Assembly (NCBI GenBank): GCA_030432595.1
Contig: JAUIGU010000009.1
Location: 61,189-125,188 of the forward strand
DNA length: 64,000 bases
DNA from: Phycisphaerae bacterium
GTDB taxonomy: Bacteria; Planctomycetota; Phycisphaerae; Phycisphaerales; Phycisphaeraceae
Reading direction: 5' to 3'
Shown in pieces: positions 53,972 through 62,845 of the stretch. The notes below the pieces were generated by a model. The model was not told the origin of the DNA, ran no database searches, and worked only from the letters and a program-made list of their open reading frames with translations. A program made the translations under genes and the position numbers. The first letter of the stretch is position 1, and each line of letters begins with the position of its first letter.

Positions 53972-56275
53972 TCAGCGCTTCGCGTGCAGCACAATGTTGG
54001 TCAGCAGTTGCCGGGCCGAGTCGGGGCTGTAGCCGTGCAGGTTCCAGTGGCGCACGCCCAGCGCCGCGAGCGAGAGGTCTTCGCCGGAGACGAGGATCGC
54101 GGGCCGGTCGTCGATGCGGAAGGCCACGAGACGCGGCTTGTTGTCGGTGGCGTAGTTGCGGACGGAGAATGCGCGGTACGTCACGCGGCTGATGTCGGCG
54201 GTGCCTTTCGGGCCGGCCTCGAACAACGGCTCGTAGCGCGACAGCCGCTCACTGGGGGCGCCGACGCGTCCGGTGATCTGGTTCTCGACGGTGGAGGCAA
54301 ACGTGCCGCGCCCGCCGAGGTTTTCGATCAGCACCGTGCCGCCGGCCTGGGTGTAGGCGTCGAGCGCGTCGAGCGCCGCGTCGGGGAGCGGGGTGTCGTC
54401 GAAGCCGACGACGTGGACCAGGTCCGGCGTGACCGAGGTATCGCCGACCTGCACGTTCTCGCCGAGGGATTCGAGCGGCTGGCGGACGACGGTGAGGTCG
54501 GCGCCGCCCGCGCCGCCGAGCGTCCGCCGCAGGTGTTCCCAGAGCCGGGGCTCGAGGTCGGGGTCGGGACCGGTGACGGCGACGGTGACGGCCGGGCCTT
54601 TGGGCGTTTCGGGGTCTTGCGGGAAGCGCAGCGACGACCGCCCCTCGAGCCGGCGGTACCCGCTGGTGTAGAGGAACAGGTTGCCGCCGGCGATGTACGC
54701 CCGCTCGGCGTTGCGCCCGCCGCGCTGCCAGTCCAGGCCCCAGTCGTCCTCGGGCACCAGGATCAGGTCGCGCACGCCGTTGTTCAGGGCGCTGAGTTTC
54801 GGTCGGCCCGGCACGGGCTTCCACAGGTTCAACGCCGGGTGGTCGTCGGCGACGCGCTCGAGTTGCTTCCCGGGATACATCTTGTCGATCAGACCGTTGA
54901 CCGAGCGCACGATGGCCGGCGTTCGCCCCTCGGGGTTGATGAACAACAACCCGCCCAGGTCGAGGTATTGCTTGATCCGTTGCGCCTGCTCGTCCGTTAC
55001 CTCGATCGGTTCCTCGATCGACAGGTACGAGAGCGGTGGCCCGAGCCAGTGCTCCAGCTCCCAGTCCAGCGGGATGACTTTCCAGTTCAGTTCTTGTTCA
55101 AAGGTGTCGGAGAGGTGCTTGGCGAGGAAGTAGATGTCGTTGGGGCGGTTGTTCCACTCCTGCGTGCCCTCGAGCGAGAGCTTGTTGATGAAGACCGGCA
55201 CGGCGCCGCGCGAGAGGAACATGAGGAAGAACGAGCTGTTGACGACCTGGCTGTGGACGCCGTCGCTGGGCCGGTTGACGCGCTTGATGATGTAGCGGGC
55301 GAAGTTGTCGAACCAGTCGGTGCCCTTGCCGTCGTCGCCCGAGCCGAAGCGGCTGCGTCCGGTGGCCAGGCCGACGCGTTCGACGCTGTAGATGAAGTAG
55401 CCGCTGCCGCCGTAGGTGGTCTTGTCCTCGTCGAACATGGCGTCGAGGCGGTCGAGCCCGCGGTCGATGGCCGCCTGGAGTCTCGCGTTGGGCTTGCGGC
55501 CGTCGCGTTCGAGCTGTTGTTGGGCGATGCACAGGACGGTCAGCCCGGCGCAGGTCATCGACTCGGAGACCTCGTTGTCTTTGCGGTAGCTCCACCCGCC
55601 GTCGGGGAACTGGGTCTCGATGAAGTGGTCGGCGGTGCGTTCCCAGAAGTTGTCCGGCACGCGCAGGCCGACCTTCGCCGCCTCCCACAGACCCAGCACG
55701 CCGTACTGCGTGGTGCTGTGGTCCCAGTTCTCGGGTTCGGGCGGCTCGGAGAGCAGATAGCTGAACGTGCCGGCGCGTCCGGCCCCGCGGATCAGGCGTT
55801 GCGTGTCGCGCTCCATCGCCGGGCCGTAGACCTCGCGCGGCAGCAGCGGCCAGATGTGGTTGCGGAGGCCGACGACGTAGGTGCCATCGACCTCATCCCA
55901 GTGCTCGCGCTGGGTGGCTTCGACGAAGGTCAGGGCCTTGGCCAGGTCCGGGTTGATCTCGGGCGATTCGCCGGAGGCCAGCAGCGCGTAGGTGGCCAGG
56001 ACCGCGAGCCCGCCGTCGTGCTTGGGGTCGTCGAGTTCGGGGGTCTCGTCGTGGGTGCCGAACCACCCGCCGGTGCGGGCGTCCTGCATGCGGTAGAGGT
56101 TGCCGCGCAGAATCTCGATGGCGCGCTGGATCTCCTCGTCGGTGACCGGGCCATCCTGGCCGCGCGCGGGCGGGGTGGATACGGCGAACGCAACGAGCAC
56201 GGACAGGCAGGCGACGGCCGTGCGACGCGCGACTCGGCTAGCACTGGTTTCGCAGAGGCGGGGCAACCACTTCAT
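53972..56275 (-). CDS. Secreted DUF4159 protein with prenyltransferase-like helical domain
   Basis: 767 residues from MKWLPRLCET; signal peptide ends TPPARGQ. Residues 30-390 form an (alpha/alpha) toroid with squalene-hopene-cyclase-like repeats (NLYRMQDARTGGWFGTHDET, FPDGGWSYRKDNEVSESMTC). From about 395 to 620 there is DUF4159 (LSYLSIEEPIEVTDEQAQRI, LDLGGLLFINPEGRTPA). The end holds a GATase-like segment (YTQAGGTVLIENLGGRGTFA). DUF4159 proteins are frequent in planctomycetes near MoxR/VWA genes; their role is unknown. Confidence 0.88.
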   Translation of the reverse strand: MKWLPRLCETSASRVARRTAVACLSVLVAFAVSTPPARGQDGPVTDEEIQRAIEILRGNLYRMQDARTGGWFGTHDETPELDDPKHDGGLAVLATYALLASGESPEINPDLAKALTFVEATQREHWDEVDGTYVVGLRNHIWPLLPREVYGPAMERDTQRLIRGAGRAGTFSYLLSEPPEPENWDHSTTQYGVLGLWEAAKVGLRVPDNFWERTADHFIETQFPDGGWSYRKDNEVSESMTCAGLTVLCIAQQQLERDGRKPNARLQAAIDRGLDRLDAMFDEDKTTYGGSGYFIYSVERVGLATGRSRFGSGDDGKGTDWFDNFARYIIKRVNRPSDGVHSQVVNSSFFLMFLSRGAVPVFINKLSLEGTQEWNNRPNDIYFLAKHLSDTFEQELNWKVIPLDWELEHWLGPPLSYLSIEEPIEVTDEQAQRIKQYLDLGGLLFINPEGRTPAIVRSVNGLIDKMYPGKQLERVADDHPALNLWKPVPGRPKLSALNNGVRDLILVPEDDWGLDWQRGGRNAERAYIAGGNLFLYTSGYRRLEGRSSLRFPQDPETPKGPAVTVAVTGPDPDLEPRLWEHLRRTLGGAGGADLTVVRQPLESLGENVQVGDTSVTPDLVHVVGFDDTPLPDAALDALDAYTQAGGTVLIENLGGRGTFASTVENQITGRVGAPSERLSRYEPLFEAGPKGTADISRVTYRAFSVRNYATDNKPRLVAFRIDDRPAILVSGEDLSLAALGVRHWNLHGYSPDSARQLLTNIVLHAKR

Positions 56276-56420
56276 GAAACATCTTGATCCGGCGACAACG
56301 TGGCCGAGTTTGCCGCCGGTGGTCAGACAGGCAAAGCCGGGAAAGCACGAACACAAACCGTATCATAGGGCCCGCCCGCCGGATTCCTAAGCCCCTACGG
56401 TTTCAAGCCTCTCCGCCAGC

Positions 56421-57638
56421 ATGACCGCCCAACCCCCGAGCCCGAGCCCGGACGCCGTGATGAACCCGGTCCCTGCTGCGCCGACGCCCGCTTGGCCCCA
56501 GATCGACCTGCGGCAGCTCCAACGCCTCACCGACGACACCGGGCTGTTCCAGCACGCCCGTTACGCCACGCCCGACCCCAACCACGGCTACTGCATCGAC
56601 GACAACGCCCGGGGCCTCATCGCCGGCCTCCGGCACGCCGCGCTCGAAGGGCACGACGAAACCGTGGTCTCGCTGCACCGGTACCTCATGTTCGTCGTTT
56701 ACGCGTTCAACCAGCGCGGCGGCGAGGACCCCGGGGGCGGGCGCTTCCGCAACTTCATGGGCTACGACCGGCGCTGGCTCGAAGACGTCGGCAGCGAGGA
56801 CAGCCAGGGCCGGGCGTTTTGGTCCCTGGGCGAGACGGTCGCGCACGCGCCGACGCCGAACCTTCGCGACCTCGCGGCGGACGTGTACCGCCGGGCGCTG
56901 CCGGGCATGCTGGAGCTTCGGCACTTCCGTTCGTGGGCGTTCGCGCTCTTCGGCGTGCAGCGTTACCTGCTGCACGAACCACAGCACGGCATCTCGCGGC
57001 AGGTGCTGGGCAAGCTCGCGTCGTGGCTGTTTGAAGCATGGGAGCGGCACGCCGGCGACGACTGGCCGTGGTGGGAAGACATCGTGACCTACGACAACGC
57101 CAAGCCGCCGCACGCGCTGCTGCTGGCCGGGCAGACGCTGGGTCACGCGGACTACCTCCGCGCCGGGTTCACGACACTGCGCTGGCTGATCGCGCAACAG
57201 ATGTCGGAGAATCTGGACGGCCAACCCCATCTTTCCGTGATCGGTAACGACGGCTGGTTGCCGCGCGACGGCACGCGCGCCGCGTTCGACCAGCAGCCAC
57301 TCGAGGCCTACGCGCTCGTCGATGCGTGCCTCGACGCGGCGCGCTTCGCCGAACTCGACACCACCTTCGATCCCGCCGCCGAAAACGGAAATGCTCGCGA
57401 CTTCTGGGAACGCCAGGCCTGGATGTGCTTCACCTGGTTCCTCGGCCGCAACGACCTGAACGAGCCGCTGCACGACCCGGTCACCGGCGGCTGCCGCGAC
57501 GGCCTCCACGCCGACGGCACCAACCGCAACCAGGGCGCCGAGTCGACGCTGGCCTACCTGCTGTCGGTGCTGGAACTAAGGACGTACGACGCGGAAGTCG
57601 AGGGGCGGATGTCGGACGGGCTTGTGTCACCCGACTGA
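56421..57638 (+). CDS. (alpha/alpha)6-barrel glycosidase-like protein
   Basis: 405 residues without a signal peptide. Sequence begins with a Pro-rich leader, then LRQLQRLTDDTGLFQHARYA and HGYCIDDNARGLIAGLRHAA, continuing with FRNFMGYDRRWLEDVGSEDS and helical repeats (DDWPWWEDIVTYDNAKPPHA) to EAYALVDACLDAAR. This domain is often fused to a GT4 glycosyltransferase and placed near mannoside phosphorylases; here it stands alone. It may act on a glycan as a phosphorylase or glycosidase; unproven. Confidence 0.72.
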   Translation: MTAQPPSPSPDAVMNPVPAAPTPAWPQIDLRQLQRLTDDTGLFQHARYATPDPNHGYCIDDNARGLIAGLRHAALEGHDETVVSLHRYLMFVVYAFNQRGGEDPGGGRFRNFMGYDRRWLEDVGSEDSQGRAFWSLGETVAHAPTPNLRDLAADVYRRALPGMLELRHFRSWAFALFGVQRYLLHEPQHGISRQVLGKLASWLFEAWERHAGDDWPWWEDIVTYDNAKPPHALLLAGQTLGHADYLRAGFTTLRWLIAQQMSENLDGQPHLSVIGNDGWLPRDGTRAAFDQQPLEAYALVDACLDAARFAELDTTFDPAAENGNARDFWERQAWMCFTWFLGRNDLNEPLHDPVTGGCRDGLHADGTNRNQGAESTLAYLLSVLELRTYDAEVEGRMSDGLVSPD

Positions 57639-57662
57639 AGAGACGTGTCGCTGCCTTCTATA

Positions 57663-57776
57663 TCCCCTCCCTTCGGGAGGGGTCAGGGGAGGGTGCTGCG
57701 ATGCAGCGGCTACGAATCGCCCGACAGCACGCGATCGGTCGAGCACCCTCCCCCAGCCCCTCCCGGAGGGAGGGGA
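57663..57776. repeat. TCCCCTCCCTTCGGGAGGGG inverted-repeat element
   Basis: Two 35-base arms (57,663-57,697 and 57,742-57,776) match at most positions when one is reversed and complemented, with a 44-base spacer. Each arm also contains its own small hairpin (CCCTCCCTTCGGGAGGGG type). It lies between convergent genes, a terminator position. Confidence 0.85.
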
Positions 57777-57781
57777 GTTGT

Positions 57782-58912
57782 TCACGTGGCCTTGTAGAAC
57801 GGCAGTTCCACCACCTGCGCTTCCGCGTACTGCGCCCCGACCGCGACCCGCAGCGTGTCGCCGGCCGACACCGCGCCGCGCGGCACGTACGCCATCGCGA
57901 TCGGCACGCCCAGTGTCGGCGACAGGCACCCCGACGTCACCGCGCCGATAGACGCGTCGTCCTTCATCACGTCGCCGTCCTGCCGTGGCGTGCGCTTGCC
58001 GTCGAGCTTGAGCCCGATCAATTCCTTCGGCGGGCCATCGGCGGCGAGCTTCTCCAGCGCGTCCTGCCCGATGAAGCGCGGCACGAGCGGCTGGCCCTCG
58101 ACCGCTTCGTGCTTGTCCAGCGACACCGCAAAGCCCAGGCCGGCCGAGAGCGGGTCGGTGTCCTCCGTGAGCTCGTGCCCGTACAGCGGCATGCCCGCTT
58201 CGAGCCGCAGCGTGTCGCGCGCCCCCAGGCCGGCCGGCTTGATCACCGCGTCCGGCGCCGACGCGTCCTTGAGCAGCAGCTTCACCGCCATCGATGCCAT
58301 GTTCGCGCCCATCATGATCTCGACGCCGTCCTCGCCCGTGTACCCGGTGCGTGACACGGTCATCTTGAGGATCATCAGGTTCTTCAGGGTGAAGCGGTAC
58401 TTCTTGAGCGTCGGGATCTCTTTGCTGAACTCGCCGATCTTTTCCATGACCTTCGGACCTTGGAGGGCGACCATCGCGGTCTTGGGCGTCAGGTCTTCGA
58501 GGCGGACGGTCATGTCTTCCCGGCCGATCACGTCGTGGAAGTGTGCAAGCAGCTTCAAACGGTTGCTCGCGTTGACCACGAGGATCCAGTGGTCGTCGAA
58601 GCGGTAGACGATCACGTCGTCCAGCACCCCGCCGGAAGCATTGCACACCATGGAATACCGGCACTGCTTCTCTTCCATGTCCGTGACCTTGCGCGTGAGC
58701 ACGGTCTCGAGAAACTTCCGCGCGTGCCGGCCCGTGACGCTGATCCGCCCCATGTGCGACACGTCGAAGAGTGCGCCGGAGTTTCGGCACTGCTGGTGCT
58801 CCTCGATGACGGATCCGTAGTGCAGCGGCATCTCCCATCCCGCGAACTCGACGAACTTCGCGCCGTGCTGCTCGTGAAACTTGCGGAAGGGCGTCTGGAG
58901 AAGGTCGGGCAT
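57782..58912 (-). CDS. gcvT: Glycine cleavage system T protein (aminomethyltransferase)
   Basis: 376 residues from MPDLLQTPFRKFHEQHGAKF; the much longer ORF upstream runs antisense to ftsI and is not coding. It has the family features FVEFAGWEMPLHYGSVIEEH, ALFDVSHMGRISVTG, RYSMVCNASGGVLDDVIVYR and the C-terminal VTSGCLSPTLGVPIAMAYVP. GcvT transfers the methylene group to tetrahydrofolate. A small lipoprotein-like ORF lies eight bases upstream. Confidence 0.96.
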   Translation of the reverse strand: MPDLLQTPFRKFHEQHGAKFVEFAGWEMPLHYGSVIEEHQQCRNSGALFDVSHMGRISVTGRHARKFLETVLTRKVTDMEEKQCRYSMVCNASGGVLDDVIVYRFDDHWILVVNASNRLKLLAHFHDVIGREDMTVRLEDLTPKTAMVALQGPKVMEKIGEFSKEIPTLKKYRFTLKNLMILKMTVSRTGYTGEDGVEIMMGANMASMAVKLLLKDASAPDAVIKPAGLGARDTLRLEAGMPLYGHELTEDTDPLSAGLGFAVSLDKHEAVEGQPLVPRFIGQDALEKLAADGPPKELIGLKLDGKRTPRQDGDVMKDDASIGAVTSGCLSPTLGVPIAMAYVPRGAVSAGDTLRVAVGAQYAEAQVVELPFYKAT

Positions 58913-58920
58913 GGGATAAC

Positions 58921-59058
58921 TCAGGAAAAGATGCTCAAAAGCGATCGTAGCAGTGGCAGGAACACCGGTTTCCACGACACGCAGCCGGGGCCGACGGTGA
59001 GCACCAACACGCAAAAAGCGAGCAGGTGAAGACGACGAATCCGTGGTGTTCCGTTCAC
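58921..59058 (-). CDS. Possible 45-residue lipoprotein upstream of gcvT
   Basis: A GTG-started frame of 45 codons gives a basic N-terminus (NGTPRIRRL), a hydrophobic stretch LLAFCVLVLTVGPGC that fits a lipoprotein signal, and a short tail ending FLPLLRSLLSIFS. It stops eight bases before the gcvT start and might be co-transcribed. It is too short to be sure it is real. Confidence 0.35.
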   Translation of the reverse strand: MNGTPRIRRLHLLAFCVLVLTVGPGCVSWKPVFLPLLRSLLSIFS

Positions 59059-59103
59059 GCGGCGATGATAGCGACAAAGGGATGCGTCGCGCGTGGAGGT
59101 GCG

Positions 59104-60963
59104 TTATTGCGCCGCGAGTGTCGCGTCGTAGGCGTCGGCGGGGTTCTGGCCGAGGTAGTCGAGCGCCTGCTCCATGAAGCGCATCACCGCGGGGCCCGCG
59201 ACGGCGCCGCCGTAGTGCCCGATGGACTTGTCGGGCTCGTGGATGAAGCATCCCACCACCAGGCGCGGCCGGTCCAGCGGCGCGCCGGCGACGAAGGACG
59301 AGACGTAGCCGTTTTCGAGGTACCCGCCGTTCTCGAAGTCCGGGAGCTGGGCCGTGCCGGACTTGCCGAACATCTCGTACCGATCGGAGTTGGCTTTGCG
59401 TCCGGTGCCCTCGGTCATGACGCGGCGGAGGACCTGTCGGGTCTGCAACGCGGTGTCGGGCGAGAGGACGCGCGACGGCGGATCGATCTGTTTTTCGGTC
59501 GCGTCTTCTTCGACCACGACGCGCGGCGTCACGAGCACGCCGTCGTTCGCGATCGCGCAGAACGCGCGGGTGACCTGGAGTGGCGTGACCGCGATGCCCT
59601 GGCCCATCGGGATGCGCGTGAGGTCGGTCCAGGACCACCCCTCGACGTCGCGCAGGATCCCGGGCAGTTCGCCCGGGAGTTGTGAGTCCGTGGTTTCGCC
59701 GAAACCGAAATCGGCGACGATGTCGTACAGGCCCTGCTTGCCCAGGCGCTCGGCGACGATGCCCATGCCGATGTTGGACGAGAGCACGAGGACTTCTTCC
59801 CAGGAGATCGTGCCGTGCGGGTGGGCGTCGCGGAGGATCGGGCCGCGCGTCGGCTTCCACCAGCCTTCAGCGGAACACTCGAGCATCTCGCGCGGGTCGG
59901 CGGCACCCAGCTCGGTGGCGGCGGCCCAGACGAAGGGCTTGAAGATCGAGCCGGGCTCGAACACGTCCGTCACCGCGCGGTTGCGCCGCAGGTCGGGGTC
60001 CAGGTTGCCCGCGTCGGCGGGATCGACGCGCGGCACGTTCGCCATCGCCAGCACGTCGCCGGTCACCGGGTCCAGCACGACCATCTGCCCGGCCTTGGCG
60101 TTGAACTTGTCGAGCGTCGCCATCAGCTCGGCCTCGGCGATCTGTTGCAGGTTCAGGTCGAGCGTCAGGCGCAGGGCGTTGCCGTCGTGCGGCGCTTCGT
60201 ACGCGCGGTCGATCCACAGCGGCCGGCGTCGCGAATCACGCAGCAACCGGTAGCCGCCCGACGCGCCGGCGAGTTGATCGTTGAAGACGCGTTCCAGGCC
60301 TTCGATCCCCTTGCCGTCGCGGTCGACGAAGCCGACGACCTGGCCCGCCAGTTGGCCCTGCGGGTAGTCACGCACGAGGTACGGCTCGAGCGCCAGGCCG
60401 CGCGTCGATGCGACGAGTTGACGCGTGGGTTCGATCTTGGGGTCCGGGACGCGCGGGTCGAGGATGACGTAGCGCGAGTCCGGGCGCTGCGCCATGGCCA
60501 TCTCGAGCTCGACCGGGTTGTAGCCCAGCGTGTAGCCGACGGTCGCGGACAGGCCCGCGGGGTCGTCGAGGATGGCGGGATCGACGAACAGCCGGTACGC
60601 GACGCGCGTGTTGGCCAGCGGCCGGCCGCGGCGGTCCAGGAGCATCCCGCGCCGGGCGTCGAGGGTGTGGACGCTGGCCTGGTGGTCGAGCATCGCGGTG
60701 ACGCGCGCATCGGGGCGCTGTTGTAATTGTGCGACGCGCCCGAGCAGGGCGAGCAGGGCGATGGTCAGGAAACTCACGCAGATGCGGCCGGCCCAGAGGG
60801 CGCGCCGCGCGGCGTCGCGCTGCGGCGGTTTGAGCGCCGGCCCGGTCGGCGGGTCGGGCCAGGGGGCGGGGGGCATTTCCGATTGTGGATGGCCGATTTC
60901 CGAATGGCCAACGTCCGGCGCTGCTCGTTGATGATCCGGGTTGGAGGGGGCGTCGCCGTTCAT
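59104..60963 (-). CDS. ftsI: Peptidoglycan transpeptidase FtsI (penicillin-binding protein 3 type)
   Basis: 619 residues. A cytoplasmic leader of about 55 residues, part of it from a repeat (60,875-60,912), precedes one membrane helix (VSFLTIALLALLGRV). The dimerisation domain begins ARRGMLLDRRGRPLANTRVA. Active-site motifs are Ser-x-x-Lys in FEPGSIFKPFVWAA, SSN in VLSSNIGMG and KSGTAQ in MFGKSGTAQLPDF. It cross-links septal peptidoglycan. It overlaps the ftsL-like gene by four bases. Confidence 0.95.
   Translation of the reverse strand: MNGDAPSNPDHQRAAPDVGHSEIGHPQSEMPPAPWPDPPTGPALKPPQRDAARRALWAGRICVSFLTIALLALLGRVAQLQQRPDARVTAMLDHQASVHTLDARRGMLLDRRGRPLANTRVAYRLFVDPAILDDPAGLSATVGYTLGYNPVELEMAMAQRPDSRYVILDPRVPDPKIEPTRQLVASTRGLALEPYLVRDYPQGQLAGQVVGFVDRDGKGIEGLERVFNDQLAGASGGYRLLRDSRRRPLWIDRAYEAPHDGNALRLTLDLNLQQIAEAELMATLDKFNAKAGQMVVLDPVTGDVLAMANVPRVDPADAGNLDPDLRRNRAVTDVFEPGSIFKPFVWAAATELGAADPREMLECSAEGWWKPTRGPILRDAHPHGTISWEEVLVLSSNIGMGIVAERLGKQGLYDIVADFGFGETTDSQLPGELPGILRDVEGWSWTDLTRIPMGQGIAVTPLQVTRAFCAIANDGVLVTPRVVVEEDATEKQIDPPSRVLSPDTALQTRQVLRRVMTEGTGRKANSDRYEMFGKSGTAQLPDFENGGYLENGYVSSFVAGAPLDRPRLVVGCFIHEPDKSIGHYGGAVAGPAVMRFMEQALDYLGQNPADAYDATLAAQ
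60875..60912. repeat. GATTTCCGA-type dispersed repeat in the ftsI 5' end
   Basis: The sequence (ATTTCCGATTGTGGATGGCC then GATTTCCGAATGGCCAAC) has two related units and resembles intergenic repeats in planctomycetes (recall). It encodes residues GHSEIGHPQSEM of FtsI. Confidence 0.5.
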
Positions 60964-61283
60964 CGTGGGGAACCCCCGACACGCGTGTGCGTCGCGTTTG
61001 ACGCCGGCACGGGGACGGCCGGCATCGGCGTCGGCTCGCCGGCTTCACCGGGCACGGGGCGGGTGGGGATCTGCAGGCGGTCCAGCGCGGCGAGCAGCCT
61101 GGGCGGGCTGGTCTCTTCGACGATGCGGTATTGCAGGTCCCAGGTCGCCTTGCGCTGGCGGTCCATCTCCAGGTGCAGCGACGCCATGTCGTGCAGGAGT
61201 TCGAGCCGTTGCCGGCGCAGTTCGAGCAGCGCGACCCCGATGACGCAGCACCCCGCAAGCGTGATCAGGAGGCGGTGGAGCAT
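60960..61283 (-). CDS. FtsL-like cell-division protein
   Basis: 107 residues. One membrane helix (LLITLAGCCVIGVALLEL) is followed by a heptad-rich region (RRQRLELLHDMASLHLEMDR) and a Pro-rich tail. Size, topology and a four-base overlap with ftsI match FtsL, which joins FtsB and FtsQ in the divisome. FtsL is poorly conserved, so the call rests on position and topology. Confidence 0.75.
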   Translation of the reverse strand: MLHRLLITLAGCCVIGVALLELRRQRLELLHDMASLHLEMDRQRKATWDLQYRIVEETSPPRLLAALDRLQIPTRPVPGEAGEPTPMPAVPVPASNATHTRVGGSPR

Positions 61284-61284
61284 G

Positions 61285-61400
61285 GGAAAAACGCAGGAAA
61301 ATCAACAAACGCAAAAAACGCAGGAAATCCAGATATCAATTCGGGACGTTTTGCCCCTTTTCTTGCGTTTCGTGTGTTTTCTGCGTTTCTTGCGTTTCTC
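61285..61400. repeat. Inverted-repeat element rich in AAACGCAGGAAA units (copy 2)
   Basis: Left part AAAAACGCAGGAAAATCAAC with AACGCAAAAAACGCAGGAAA; right part TTTCTTGCGTTTC and TTCTGCGTTTCTTGCGTTT. Same family as the element at 32,971-33,091. It separates the LysM gene from ftsL. Confidence 0.75.
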
Positions 61401-61405
61401 TTGGT

Positions 61406-62755
61406 TCAACTCGGCAGCCGCAGTTCCTGGCCGACCTTCACGCGGTCGGGGGAGTCGAGGCGGTCCTGGTTGGCTTCGAAGATTTCGCGCCAGCGGTTGC
61501 GGTCGCCCAGGGCTTTTTCGGCGATGGCCGAGAGGTTGTCGCCGGTCTGGACGGTGTAGGTCTTGACGGCGGCGCGGGCGGGCGGGGCGGGGTCGGCGGC
61601 GGCCGTGGTGGTGGTCCCGGCGCCGGATGCAGCCTCGCCGGCCGTGGGCGTCGCGGCGGCCAGGCTCGCCGTGGCGGCGGGCAGGCGGAGCTTCATGCCC
61701 ACGACGACGCGGTCGGGGGACTCGAGTTGGTCCTTATTGGCCTCGTAGAGTTCGAGGTACTTCGATTGGCTGCCCAGGTGGCGCTCGGCGAGTTTGGAGA
61801 GCGAGTCGCCGGGCTGGACCTCGACGGTGCGCTCGCGGGACTCGGTCATGTCGGCGACCGAGCGCACGGTGCGCGGGGCCTCGCCGGGCGCGGCGACACC
61901 GACGGCGGGCTCGAACAACCCGGTGGCCATGAGCGTGGGTTCGCCCGGCGCGCCGGCGGTGGCCGGGGCGGCCTGGGGCGGGATGTGCCCGGCGCGGTTG
62001 GGGATGAGCAGCCGGGTGCCGGGGATCAGCGAGCCGTCGGGGTTGAGCGCCCCGCGGTTGGCCTGAGCGATGGACGCCTGGTAGGCGGAGTCGTTGTAGT
62101 ACCGCGCGGCCAAGGCGGGCAGCGTGTCGCCGGCCTCGACGTAGTGGATCAACTCGGCGCCTTCCTGGCGCTGGACCGGGGCGACGGGTTGCGCGGGGCC
62201 GGCGGCGGGGAGGTCGCCGGGGTCGAGCGCGATGCCGCTGGGATTGTTTTGGGCGTCTTCGAGTGGAGGTCCGGCTGCGGAAACGGTTCCGCCGGCGGGT
62301 GTGTTCTCAAAGGACTCGGGCTTGTTAAGGGGATCGTTGTCCGGCGAGATGTCCAGGGCGCGCCACGCGGTGGGCGGGGCGGGCAGGTCGGCCAGGGCCG
62401 GGCCGCGCCGGGCGGACTGGGTTTCGGGCACGCGCTGGTCGGGCTCGGCGAGTTCGGGCTCGGCGAAGCGTTCCTGGTCGATGAGGCGCGGTGTGCCGCT
62501 GGGCGCGGTGGCGGGGGCTTTGCCATGGCCGGCCTCGGGGGTCGCGGCGCTGCGGTCGCGCGGGTCGGCGGCGGTCGGCGCGGGGCCGGGGTGGATGCCT
62601 TCCTGGGCCTGGTCGGCGAAGCCGGTCATCGCGGCGGTCGCTCGGGCCTCGGCGTCCTGCGGGGCCGAGACGGCCAGGTGGTCCGAGATGATGATGCCCA
62701 CGAGCAGGATGACGCCCAGCCCGATGAGCAGTCCGACTTTGGTTTCGCGTGCCAT
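61406..62755 (-). CDS. LysM-domain membrane protein within the dcw segment
   Basis: 449 residues. A membrane helix at 8-24 (GLLIGLGVILLVGIII) is followed by a long Pro/Ala-rich region and three LysM domains: IHYVEAGDTLPALAARYYND near 203, VEVQPGDSLSKLAERHLGSQ near 310 and TYTVQTGDNLSAIAEKALGD near 398. LysM binds peptidoglycan. It stands between rsmH and ftsL, an unusual place, and probably helps anchor or position the divisome. Gap to rsmH is 90 bases. Confidence 0.9.
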   Translation of the reverse strand: MARETKVGLLIGLGVILLVGIIISDHLAVSAPQDAEARATAAMTGFADQAQEGIHPGPAPTAADPRDRSAATPEAGHGKAPATAPSGTPRLIDQERFAEPELAEPDQRVPETQSARRGPALADLPAPPTAWRALDISPDNDPLNKPESFENTPAGGTVSAAGPPLEDAQNNPSGIALDPGDLPAAGPAQPVAPVQRQEGAELIHYVEAGDTLPALAARYYNDSAYQASIAQANRGALNPDGSLIPGTRLLIPNRAGHIPPQAAPATAGAPGEPTLMATGLFEPAVGVAAPGEAPRTVRSVADMTESRERTVEVQPGDSLSKLAERHLGSQSKYLELYEANKDQLESPDRVVVGMKLRLPAATASLAAATPTAGEAASGAGTTTTAAADPAPPARAAVKTYTVQTGDNLSAIAEKALGDRNRWREIFEANQDRLDSPDRVKVGQELRLPS

Positions 62756-62845
62756 GGTCCCGATCGTCCGTGAAGGGGGATGAAGAAGGCGTGAGTGGCG
62801 ACGCGTGCCCGGATCCGTGGTGCCGCGTCGGTGTGGAAGCGTACT

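Noticed and set aside
58913..59103. Glycine riboswitch before gcvT
   Set aside because: I looked for the conserved glycine aptamer elements and did not see them.
58913..59860. Long upstream extension of gcvT
   Set aside because: It runs over ftsI in another frame with Arg/Pro-rich sequence; the inner ATG begins normal GcvT homology.
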